Shown piece after piece: positions 1 to 6,239 of a stretch of 9,498 nucleotides of DNA. Location: positions 1 through 9,498 of the forward strand of contig JAQVUC010000025.1 of assembly GCA_028699715.1 (NCBI GenBank). The letters run 5' to 3'. A program made the translations under genes and the position numbers. How positions within the stretch are numbered: position 1 is the first letter of the stretch; every line of letters starts with the position of its first letter. Origin of the DNA: Anaerolineaceae bacterium (GTDB lineage: Bacteria > Chloroflexota > Anaerolineae > Anaerolineales > Anaerolineaceae). Below the pieces are notes generated by a model that worked only from the letters and a program-made list of their open reading frames with translations, was not told the origin of the DNA and did not search any database.

Positions 1-988
1 CCTGGAACAACAAATCCCCAAATCGATTGGCTTGATTGGCAATGCAGCCGAAGTCCACACTGAACTGCTGCAGCGCGGGGTGGTTCCGGACGTGTTGACT
101 GACCAAACCTCATCCCACGATCCACTGTCTTACGTGCCTGATGGCATGAGCCTGACGGCGGCTTACCAATTGCGCGAGAGCGATCCGCAAAAATATGCTG
201 AACTTTCGCTTAAGACCATGGCAAAACAAGTGGAGGCTATGCTTGGCTTCCAGGAAAAAGGCGCTATAACCTTTGATTACGGCAATAATATCCGCCAACG
301 CGCTTATGACCAGGGCGTCAAAAACGCTTTCAACTTCCCGGGCTTTGTGCCGGCTTATATCCGGCCCTTGTTCTGCGAAGGCAAGGGGCCTTTCCGCTGG
401 GTAGCGCTTTCGGGAGACCCTGAAGATATTTACCGAACCGATGAAAAGCTGATGGAATTATTTCCGAATGACGAGCACTTGCACCGCTGGCTTAAAATGG
501 CCAAAGAACAGGTTCCTTTCCAGGGTCTGCCCTCCCGTATTTGCTGGCTGGGCTATGAGGAGCGCGACAAGGCCGGCCTGGCCTTCAATGACATGGTGGC
601 AAAAGGCATCCTCAAAGCCCCGATTGTGATTGGGCGCGATCACTTGGATGCCGGTTCAGTAGCTTCACCCAACCGCGAGACCGAATCGATGTTGGATGGC
701 ACTGATGCTGTCAGTGACTGGCCGATTCTGAATGCCCTGCTCAATACAGCCAACGGCGCTACCTGGGTATCTTTCCACCATGGGGGCGGTGTCGGCATTG
801 GGTATTCCCAGCATGCCGGGCAGGTGATCGTGGCTGACGGTACCCCTGAAGCTGCCAAGCGGCTCAAACGCGTTCTTTTGGGCGACCCAGGCACAGGCGT
901 AATCCGCCACGTGGATGCCGGTTACCCGGAAGCCATCCAGTTTGCCAAAGAGCATAATGTCAAGATCCCGATGATGCCGGAAAGTTAG
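1..988 (+). CDS. hutU: Urocanate hydratase (urocanase), C-terminal part, 5' truncated by the window edge
   Basis: This enzyme converts urocanate to 4-imidazolone-5-propionate, the second step of histidine breakdown, in the cytoplasm with tightly bound NAD+. The reading frame is open from base 2, so the true start lies outside the window. About 328 of the usual roughly 550 residues are present. Visible family blocks in order are GNAAEV (dinucleotide-binding part), [51 protein letters not shown], the signature [16 protein letters not shown] and [13 protein letters not shown]. The active-site cysteine of the signature is encoded at 542-544. The frame ends at a TAG at 986-988 without interruption. 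A TTG at 32 is only an internal codon, because conserved sequence continues upstream of it. The two following small genes are closely spaced and probably co-transcribed. Identification is firm. Confidence 0.97.
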   Translation, partial: LEQQIPKSIGLIGNAAEVHTELLQRGVVPDVLTDQTSSHDPLSYVPDGMSLTAAYQLRESDPQKYAELSLKTMAKQVEAMLGFQEKGAITFDYGNNIRQRAYDQGVKNAFNFPGFVPAYIRPLFCEGKGPFRWVALSGDPEDIYRTDEKLMELFPNDEHLHRWLKMAKEQVPFQGLPSRICWLGYEERDKAGLAFNDMVAKGILKAPIVIGRDHLDAGSVASPNRETESMLDGTDAVSDWPILNALLNTANGATWVSFHHGGGVGIGYSQHAGQVIVADGTPEAAKRLKRVLLGDPGTGVIRHVDAGYPEAIQFAKEHNVKIPMMPES

Positions 989-992
989 CAAG

Positions 993-1367
993 ATGCAAGC
1001 CCGCAGGATTTTCTTTTTCACACTTTCGATCCTCCTTGGAATAGGCGCAGGGCTGCTGTTTGGATGGCGCATGATGCCGCCAAAAGCGCCAGTGGACGCG
1101 CCCATGACCAGTTTGCGGGCAGATTTTAAGACCGATTTGGTGCTGATGACGGCTGAGTTTTACCAAAACAACCCGGATACATTCCTGGTTTTGGACGAAC
1201 TGGCAAAAATCAGCCCTGAAGATCCAATCAGCTTAATTGGCACGAGCTTGACTTACGCCAAAGAGATAGGATATCCCCTAAAGGACCAGCAATTGCTTGA
1301 AAACCTGCTGACCCACATTGACCTTGAGATGTATCAAGAATGGAAGGACAAGAGGGGCATGGACTGA
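993..1367 (+). CDS. Small N-terminally anchored membrane protein, unknown function (first of a tandem pair)
   Basis: I do not recognise a named family. The 124-residue product has a basic N-terminus (MQARR), one hydrophobic segment at about residues 6-25 (IFFFTLSILLGIGAGLLFGW), and a mostly helical acidic region of about 95 residues expected outside the membrane. The ATG lies 4 bases after the hutU stop and is preceded by GGAAAG about 8 bases upstream, so it is probably translated from the hut mRNA. Its stop overlaps the start of the next gene (TGATG). Residues 41-78 align without gaps to residues 43-80 of the next protein, sharing L, K, D, M, A, Y, N, D, L, L and a DP pair. The two are therefore probably old tandem duplicates. 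No catalytic motif or cysteine pair is visible. A role in histidine metabolism is not implied by anything but position. Confidence 0.8.
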   Translation: MQARRIFFFTLSILLGIGAGLLFGWRMMPPKAPVDAPMTSLRADFKTDLVLMTAEFYQNNPDTFLVLDELAKISPEDPISLIGTSLTYAKEIGYPLKDQQLLENLLTHIDLEMYQEWKDKRGMD

Positions 1368-1729
1368 TGGAAGCCTATTCGAAACAAAACCATTGGTACC
1401 TGCTGACCGGACTGCTGCTGGGTGTTGCTATTGGGCTGGTGATCTCGTTGATCCTTGTGCCAGCGGTGAATGCTGACGCGCTTCCAAATGAATTGAGTGA
1501 GCAAGCCAAAGCTGACTACCGTGAGATGATCGCGCTTTCTTATACTACAAATCATGATCTTGAACGGGCGTTGAGCCGGCTTGAACTATTGCAGGATCCT
1601 GACCCGGTTGGTATCTTGATCTCACAAGCCCAGGAGTTGCTGGCCTCAGGCGGTTCTGAAACAACAGCAAGAGCTTTAGCAGAATTGGGCACCCGCCTGA
1701 ATGAATTGCTGACCCCTTCGTCGCCTTGA
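1367..1729 (+). CDS. Small N-terminally anchored membrane protein, unknown function (second of a tandem pair)
   Basis: The 120-residue product has one membrane segment at about residues 11-32 (YLLTGLLLGVAIGLVISLIL) followed by VPAVNADALP and a helical external domain rich in Leu, Glu and Ala. The frame is open from an ATG at 1340. The ATG at 1367 is the better start because it overlaps the upstream stop as TGATG, has AGAGGGG about 10 bases before it, and puts the hydrophobic segment near the N-terminus as in its neighbour. Residues 43-80 match residues 41-78 of the previous protein in spacing (K, D, M, A, Y, N, D, L, L, DP). A hairpin terminator follows 27 bases after the stop. Function is unknown. 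The coupled translation suggests that the two proteins are made together and may pair in the membrane, which is inference. Confidence 0.78.
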   Translation: MEAYSKQNHWYLLTGLLLGVAIGLVISLILVPAVNADALPNELSEQAKADYREMIALSYTTNHDLERALSRLELLQDPDPVGILISQAQELLASGGSETTARALAELGTRLNELLTPSSP

Positions 1730-1756
1730 TACGAACGTTGGTTTCACTTAACAAAA

Positions 1757-1785
1757 AAATAGAGCGGCAATCTGCCGCTCTATTT
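1757..1785. terminator. Bidirectional intrinsic terminator between convergent genes
   Basis: A 13-base perfect inverted repeat pairs AAATAGAGCGGCA (1757-1769) with TGCCGCTCTATTT (1773-1785) around a 3-base ATC loop. On the plus strand it is followed by a T-rich stretch (TCTATCTTTG). On the minus strand it is followed by a run of seven T (complement of the A run at 1753-1759). It can therefore end the hutU operon from the left and the LCP gene from the right. The minus-strand direction has the stronger U tract. Confidence 0.92.
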
Positions 1786-1805
1786 CTATCTTTGTCAATA
1801 TTCTA

Positions 1806-3221
1806 TTAAGGCAATTTATTTGTTGCCGCAAAGTCATCCCCTAAAACCACCACGATTTGCGGACTAATGGCTGGATCATAAGCGTAGACCACTTGATAAT
1901 CCTGGGAGATACCAGTCAGATCGACCAAATATTTCAGAGTATAAGGCTTGGCAGCATAGTAAGTGATCGAGGTGCTGGCTGTATAGGCAGCATCGCTTAC
2001 CTCAGTTACATTCAGCCCCTGCTCCTGCAGGTAAGCTGCGGTTCTATCACCCATATCCGCTTGGGAGGAACCATTGCGGATAGCAACCGTGGCAGCTTCT
2101 TCGGCCATGATCGACTGCAGATCAGCTTCGTTGCCGGAACTCAGGATAGACTCTCCGGCAAAGACTTCGTTTCTCAGCTCACGGATTTTGTCCGGGATGG
2201 GGCGCAGGATTGCCAGGCCATCGGGAGATGTGCCGGAATTTGTATGCTGCCAGCCGATGGCAGTGGTGACGATTTGATCCCGCGGGATGTCATTCAAGAC
2301 TTTTATGGCAAGCTGAATGATTTGCTGCAGAGAGAGGTTGGTGTTGATTCCCTGGGAAAGATTGGCATAAAGTTCGGGCGAGCGTTGAATCAGCTTTGGC
2401 AGCATATCAAATTCAAGGATGCGGTCGCGCACGGCCATGATCACCTGCTGCTGACGTTGAGAGCGGGCGATATCGCCGCCTTCCGGTTCGCGATAACGCA
2501 CATAGGCCAGCGCCAAATCACCGGGTAGGGTGTAAAGTCCTGGCTCAAGCCATTGCGAGAACTTGGTGTTGACAATGTTAAGCTGCACTCTTTCAGTGGT
2601 GGTGATCTTTACGCCATCGATATTGTCGATAAAGTCGACAAAGGCTTCAAAATCGATTTGAGCGTAATAGTCGATTGGAACACCCAGTAAATTTTCAACT
2701 GTCTTTGTTGCCAAAGCGGGTCCCCCGCCGGGAAGTTGGTACATCTCGCCAATACTGTAAGCCGTGTTGATTTTGCTGTAATTGCTGCCGGGGATTTTCA
2801 CCCACAGGTCGCGGGGAATGGAGATCATCCCGGCCGTGTTGGCAACCGGATCCAGGGTGAAAAGGATCATCGTGTCTGTCAGGGGCGCGGTCGCGTCCGG
2901 ACTGCGGGCATCCAAACCCATCACCAAAAGGTTGACCCTGGATTTTCCATCCCAGGCTGGGGGCATGGTGAAAGTGTCAAGCGAAACAGCTGAAGTTGGC
3001 GTGGGCTCGTCTGGTGACAAAGTCACATTTGGGTCCGGGGTAGCCTCGTCCAGAATAGGCGCCCCGCCGGGGTTAAAAATAGTTGCCTTGGCGATAAAGT
3101 CGCTGCTGAATCTGTAAATGAAGACAGATGACACCAGCACAAGGAGCAGGAATAAGCCTAAAATGACCGCGGAGCGGCCTTTTGGCAAACGGTTTTTTAC
3201 GTTTTGAAAAAATGTAGACAT
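1806..3221 (-). CDS. LytR-CpsA-Psr (LCP) family cell envelope protein with LytR_C tail
   Basis: LCP proteins transfer polyprenyl-phosphate-linked glycopolymers onto peptidoglycan or a similar acceptor at the outer face of the membrane. The 471-residue product has a short basic cytoplasmic start, one membrane helix at about 18-37 and a Pro/Thr-rich linker at about 50-90. The LCP core lies at about 95-270, with MGLDAR (D104), TDTMILFTLD (D116), SIPRDLWVKIP (R137, D138), KINTAY (K150, N152) and the conserved YVRYREPEGGDIARSQRQQ block (238-259). A LytR_C-like domain starts near 376 (VAIRNGSS) and ends close to the C-terminus. All residues expected for pyrophosphate and metal binding are present, so it looks active. 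The exact polymer transferred cannot be read from sequence. The start at 3221 has no obvious ribosome binding site and lies only 19 bases after a hairpin. The stop is followed by a strong terminator. Confidence 0.93.
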   Translation of the reverse strand: MSTFFQNVKNRLPKGRSAVILGLFLLLVLVSSVFIYRFSSDFIAKATIFNPGGAPILDEATPDPNVTLSPDEPTPTSAVSLDTFTMPPAWDGKSRVNLLVMGLDARSPDATAPLTDTMILFTLDPVANTAGMISIPRDLWVKIPGSNYSKINTAYSIGEMYQLPGGGPALATKTVENLLGVPIDYYAQIDFEAFVDFIDNIDGVKITTTERVQLNIVNTKFSQWLEPGLYTLPGDLALAYVRYREPEGGDIARSQRQQQVIMAVRDRILEFDMLPKLIQRSPELYANLSQGINTNLSLQQIIQLAIKVLNDIPRDQIVTTAIGWQHTNSGTSPDGLAILRPIPDKIRELRNEVFAGESILSSGNEADLQSIMAEEAATVAIRNGSSQADMGDRTAAYLQEQGLNVTEVSDAAYTASTSITYYAAKPYTLKYLVDLTGISQDYQVVYAYDPAISPQIVVVLGDDFAATNKLP

Positions 3222-3228
3222 TTCAGTA

Positions 3229-3261
3229 TTTGAAATAAACCGCCTGGTGTTTGACCAGGCG
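3229..3261 (-). terminator. Terminator-like hairpin between the Trm112-type gene and the LCP gene
   Basis: On the minus strand CGCCTGGT (3261-3254) pairs with ACCAGGCG (3248-3241) around a 5-base loop. The stem is followed by the T-rich run GTTTATTTCAA. The stem starts 25 bases after the stop of the zinc-ribbon gene and ends 19 bases before the LCP start codon. It may be a simple terminator or a partial one that lets some transcripts continue into the LCP gene. Confidence 0.72.
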
Positions 3262-3286
3262 TTTAATTGACCTTTCTAAACAGTCT

Positions 3287-3508
3287 CTATGCGGGTCTTG
3301 GTGGAGGAATTGGCAAGTCCTCTTTTCGGGTTGCCTGCCACTTGTCGCCTTCGTCGATCAACATGATCGGGATCTCTTCCCAGACCGGGTACTTACGGTC
3401 ACAATCTTTGCAGATCAACCAGGTTTCCTGGAAAAATTCAAGTTCACCGGTTTTTTCCCGTACACAAACCGGACAGCGCAGCAAATCTAATAATTCTTGA
3501 TTGATCAC
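3287..3508 (-). CDS. Trm112-type small zinc-ribbon protein (UPF0434/YcaR-like)
   Basis: The 73-residue product has the family layout ELLDLLRCPVC followed by a second knuckle CKDC and the KYPV...IPIMLIDE ending. Numbered from the preferred start, C12, C15, C33 and C36 form the expected zinc site. In eukaryotes and archaea the related Trm112 binds and activates methyltransferases. The bacterial members are mostly uncharacterised, so no partner is claimed. The frame is open from a TTG at 3520, but I prefer the GTG at 3506-3508. It is preceded by GGAG with a 6-base spacer, and the TTG codon overlaps that ribosome binding site. The tail ends in a Pro-rich stretch (PIPPPRPA). It lies 66 bases downstream of the VanW gene on the same strand and is followed by a hairpin terminator. 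Confidence 0.85.
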   Translation of the reverse strand: MINQELLDLLRCPVCVREKTGELEFFQETWLICKDCDRKYPVWEEIPIMLIDEGDKWQATRKEDLPIPPPRPA

Positions 3509-3560
3509 CAGTATCTCCAATCTTTATTGATTGATATTTTTACTCTTTAATAGTGCCTGA

Positions 3561-3569
3561 ATTTTACCA
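3561..3569 (-). promoter_or_regulatory. Candidate extended -10 promoter for the zinc-ribbon gene
   Basis: On the minus strand TGGTAAAAT (3569-3561) matches the extended -10 form TGnTAtaaT, with no convincing -35. It would start transcription near 3554, about 45 bases before the GTG start. It overlaps the last codons and stop region of VanW, so the gene may be both co-transcribed with VanW and separately expressed. This is a weak call based on one short motif. Confidence 0.3.
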
Positions 3570-3574
3570 TAGGC

Positions 3575-5464
3575 TCAATCTTCAGCTGGCTCAGCTTGTT
3601 CAGGGATTTCGGTTCCTGGTCCGTAGTTGTAGCCGGCTGGCCAGGCAGTATAAACCGTCCGGATGGTGTCTGTGTCAATGATCTGGCCATCCCTTGTGAC
3701 GGTCCGATAAACTTCAACCGTAGCGCCATTGACCGGCCAATCGACTTGTTCGATCGTCCCGGTCGGGAGAGAGGGGTCCTCACGGTAAATTGGATCCGGA
3801 GGCGTGATCACATTGGTGATACCGGTTGACCACCATTCCACTTCGCGGCCATCGCTGGTGGAATAAAACTTCCAGGTCAGGGAGTTGTTGCCCATGTAGG
3901 TTTCCATCAGCAGCCAGTAAGGCGTATCATTACGGAATTTGAAATCCACCAGGGGCACATAGACGGTTGCGTCAAGCCCAGCCAAATTGGTATCAACCGC
4001 GCCATTGGACTGCTGTTCGTAGTAGCCCACCCGGTAGGCGTGCGGATGGCGTTCCACGATTGGGAAGCCGCCAAAAAAGGCGTTTCGGAACAAGGTGGTG
4101 CTCACCTGGCAGACCCCACCGCCAACCCCTTCGACCGTCTGGTCACCAACGATGATCAAAGCTTCGGCGTAACCGTTTTCGAGGCTGATATCAGTCAGAT
4201 AGTCAGCCATTGAGAAGACCTCGCCAGGCGCTACCATGACACCATGGAAACTGGAGGAGGCCGCCCGAATGTTTTGAACGCGGGCGGGGTCAGAACCATA
4301 AAAATAGGAGGTTGTTTGCGCGACCAATTCGGTGATGCCCAGTTCCTCAGCCAGACTCTGATCATTGACTGGTGGCAGGACTTCCTGCATGACCAGGGTG
4401 CTTTGATGCTGTCCGGCTGTCAATTTTTCGATGATCGAATCAACGCTCTTTTCGATGTCCACCGTTGAGCCAACGACAGCACTTTCCAACACTTCCAGCT
4501 GTTTGGTGTCATCATTAAAAATCATGCGCGCGTTGATTGGCTCAGTCTGCAAGGTGGGCGAGAAACTGGTGAAGTAGGCGATCAAGGCGTCGCGATTGAG
4601 GGTCAGCTCGTAGCTATTCCCCTCCTCATTGCTTTGGTGAGCGATAATCATCAGGCTGGCCAGGTTTTCCGGTTCAATCACCCAGGGACCAACACCCGCC
4701 TCAGGATTGGGGGCGTTGATGGTCAAAGCTTGGGCCAGGATGCTTTCAGCCAACTGAGCAGTTTCTTCGACATTGACAGTCACCGGTGTTCGTTCTTCGA
4801 TCACCAAGGGCAAACTGCCATCGGATTGGATCAGCAGATAAGGTTCAATTTTTTTGAGGGTCGCGTTGATATCAACAGAGCGTCCGGCTTGACCTTTGAC
4901 CACCTTTACCTGGGTGTTGTCCAGGGTCAGGCTGGGTTCAATCAGGGGAATATTGGTTTCCAAGGCGATTTCTTGTATGACCTGATAGGCTTTGGCCTGG
5001 TCATAGATGATCCCGGGTGTGATATTGACCCCCTGGCGCATGGCGTCAAGCTGTTCCCGCAGATTATTTAGTGTATCCTGCTCCCGGCCGATTGAATAAG
5101 CTTCCCTTACGGCCTTGACCGGGTCATACGAAAAGCCCAGCGCTTCGGGAGCAAAAGTCCACTGCTCGCTTCCATTCGTGATTTGGATCTTTCCTTCACG
5201 TCCGTAGGTCAGGTTCGCGTTTACTTTCAGCACAGCCTGGCCAAGTGTCAGACCGGAGACATCCACTCCATCAACAGAAATGCCCGGATATATGGCCTCA
5301 GCATGGTCGTTTTCAAATTTCCAAACCAAGCCGGCAAGAATCAGAATGGCTAACAAGAGACCGACCCCAAGCACAAAAAGGATTTGAGCCCCGATAGGAT
5401 AAGCGCGGGAAACCCTGACAGGTTTGGTGTCTTCTGCTTTTTGATCAGTTTCAATTATTGTCAT
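3575..5464 (-). CDS. VanW family protein with peptidoglycan-binding-like N-terminal half and G5-like tail
   Basis: The 629-residue product has a basic cytoplasmic start, one membrane helix at about residues 24-48, and a large extracellular part. It continues with IYPGISVDGVDVSGLTLGQA (58-77), the usual beginning of the putative peptidoglycan-binding domain type 4. A second similar unit appears to lie at about 230-365. The VanW domain spans about 395-530, with VAPGEVFSMADYL (411-423), GGGVCQVSTTLFRNAFFGG (448-466, containing C452), and ERHPHAYRVGYY (471-482). A Thr/Val-rich G5-like segment (VEVYRTVTRDGQII) lies at about 560-610. The family occurs in Gram-positives and Chloroflexota. Its biochemical role is unsettled despite the name, which comes from vancomycin resistance clusters, and vancomycin resistance is not implied. 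The start has AGG about 10 bases upstream. It is divergent from the LysM gene and upstream of the zinc-ribbon gene. Confidence 0.92.
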   Translation of the reverse strand: MTIIETDQKAEDTKPVRVSRAYPIGAQILFVLGVGLLLAILILAGLVWKFENDHAEAIYPGISVDGVDVSGLTLGQAVLKVNANLTYGREGKIQITNGSEQWTFAPEALGFSYDPVKAVREAYSIGREQDTLNNLREQLDAMRQGVNITPGIIYDQAKAYQVIQEIALETNIPLIEPSLTLDNTQVKVVKGQAGRSVDINATLKKIEPYLLIQSDGSLPLVIEERTPVTVNVEETAQLAESILAQALTINAPNPEAGVGPWVIEPENLASLMIIAHQSNEEGNSYELTLNRDALIAYFTSFSPTLQTEPINARMIFNDDTKQLEVLESAVVGSTVDIEKSVDSIIEKLTAGQHQSTLVMQEVLPPVNDQSLAEELGITELVAQTTSYFYGSDPARVQNIRAASSSFHGVMVAPGEVFSMADYLTDISLENGYAEALIIVGDQTVEGVGGGVCQVSTTLFRNAFFGGFPIVERHPHAYRVGYYEQQSNGAVDTNLAGLDATVYVPLVDFKFRNDTPYWLLMETYMGNNSLTWKFYSTSDGREVEWWSTGITNVITPPDPIYREDPSLPTGTIEQVDWPVNGATVEVYRTVTRDGQIIDTDTIRTVYTAWPAGYNYGPGTEIPEQAEPAED

Positions 5465-5485
5465 CTACTTTACCTATTTTTAAGC

Positions 5486-5520
5486 ATTGTATCTGCGCAG
5501 ACCTGATTGCCTTAACAGGT
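5486..5520. promoter_or_regulatory. Candidate VanW promoter with overlapping inverted repeats in the divergent intergenic region
   Basis: On the minus strand a TACAAT (5491-5486) lies 18 bases from a weak -35 candidate TTAAGG (5515-5510), giving a start near 5479 and a leader of about 14 bases. The proposed spacer contains the palindrome CTGCGCAG (5493-5500). The -35 lies inside the inverted repeat ACCTG-N10-CAGGT (5501-5520). Repeats placed over a promoter like this may be an operator, but no regulator is encoded here and the match is weak. Confidence 0.28.
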
Positions 5521-5606
5521 ATAGCAACAGATGCAGGAATTGTACCTTTAGTTCAGACGCCAAAAAAGCTCTGATAGTTCCAAAATATGCTCAGCATCGA
5601 ATCAGC

Positions 5607-5612
5607 TATAAT
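5607..5612 (+). promoter_or_regulatory. Candidate -10 element for the LysM gene
   Basis: A perfect TATAAT lies 30 bases before the ATG at 5643. Transcription would begin near 5619, leaving a leader of about 24 bases. No good -35 hexamer is present at 16-18 bases upstream, and the TGn of an extended -10 is absent, so the call rests on one hexamer in an otherwise non-coding region. Confidence 0.4.
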
Positions 5613-5642
5613 TGCTTTGAGATCAGTACGACTGTCATAAAG

Positions 5643-6239
5643 ATGAAAAATTCAAGAAGTTTGACCACAATCGCGCTCCTGATTTGTCTGCTTTCCGGAC
5701 TAATCTTCCTTTCTTTTCCCGTAGACGCTGCCAATTACGGGCAGGATGCAACCCCGCAAACCGAGCCATCTGAGATTTCGACGCTGCCGGTCAATTTGTA
5801 TTCCCAAACAGCCACACCGGGTTTGGATGGGAGTGTAAGCCATACTGTTTTGGAAGGACAGGCCTTGTACAACATCGTTGATCTGTATGGGATCACCCTG
5901 CAAGAGTTGCTGGCACTCAACGATCTGACCGAAGAATCAATCATCCAGCCTGGGGATATTTTGATCGTTGTCAAAGGTGGGGAATTGGAATTGGGTCTGG
6001 GAACCTTGACCCCGGAAATGCTTCCGCCCGAAATTACTCCATCACCAAGCCCTACAGCTGAAACGCTTGAAGAGTTTACTTCGATGGAAGAAAAGTCGAT
6101 TGAAGCGACTCCCATCCCTCAACCCGGTTTTTTTGAGCGAGTATTTTCGAGCGGGGCGCGCTTTTTGGCTTTGGGCGTTTTGGTTTTGGTGCTATTTGGG
6201 GTGGTCTTGTTGGTGATCAGTTCAAAACGGATGCAATGA
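5643..6239 (+). CDS. Secreted LysM-domain protein with C-terminal membrane anchor
   Basis: LysM domains bind N-acetylglucosamine-containing glycans such as peptidoglycan. The 198-residue product has a signal peptide at about 1-29 (basic start, hydrophobic run, likely cleavage after PVDA). One LysM domain follows at about 66-111 (SHTVLEGQALYNIVDLYGIT to IIQPGDILIVV). Next come a Pro/Ser/Thr-rich linker at about 121-160 and a C-terminal membrane helix at about 172-193 ending in SSKRMQ. The frame is open from an ATG at 5487, but the 52 extra residues look unlike a protein N-terminus. The ATG at 5643 gives a proper signal peptide and lies behind a TATAAT, so it is preferred. The ribosome binding site is weak. 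The product probably displays a glycan-binding domain just outside the membrane. The stop abuts that of the convergent galactokinase gene. Confidence 0.87.
   Translation: MKNSRSLTTIALLICLLSGLIFLSFPVDAANYGQDATPQTEPSEISTLPVNLYSQTATPGLDGSVSHTVLEGQALYNIVDLYGITLQELLALNDLTEESIIQPGDILIVVKGGELELGLGTLTPEMLPPEITPSPSPTAETLEEFTSMEEKSIEATPIPQPGFFERVFSSGARFLALGVLVLVLFGVVLLVISSKRMQ

Noticed and set aside
665..1105. Minus-strand open frame of 146 codons opposite hutU
   Set aside because: It is antisense to urocanase and the next gene, crosses the boundary between them, and resembles no protein family.
1857..2528. Long plus-strand open frame (223 codons) opposite the LCP gene
   Set aside because: It lies wholly antisense to well-conserved LCP motifs, and its translation shows no recognisable domain. 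Its length is explained by the codon pattern of the real gene.
4634..5071. Plus-strand open frame of 145 codons opposite VanW
   Set aside because: It lies inside the coding region of a clearly real protein and has a low-complexity composition typical of a shadow frame.
3575..5464. Vancomycin resistance function for the VanW protein
   Set aside because: The family name is historical. No vanA/B, vanH, vanX or vanRS genes are present and the domain is common in bacteria without resistance clusters.
5487..5642. Longer N-terminus for the LysM protein from an upstream ATG
   Set aside because: It would place 52 Cys/Arg-rich residues before a good signal peptide and would span the TATAAT promoter candidate.
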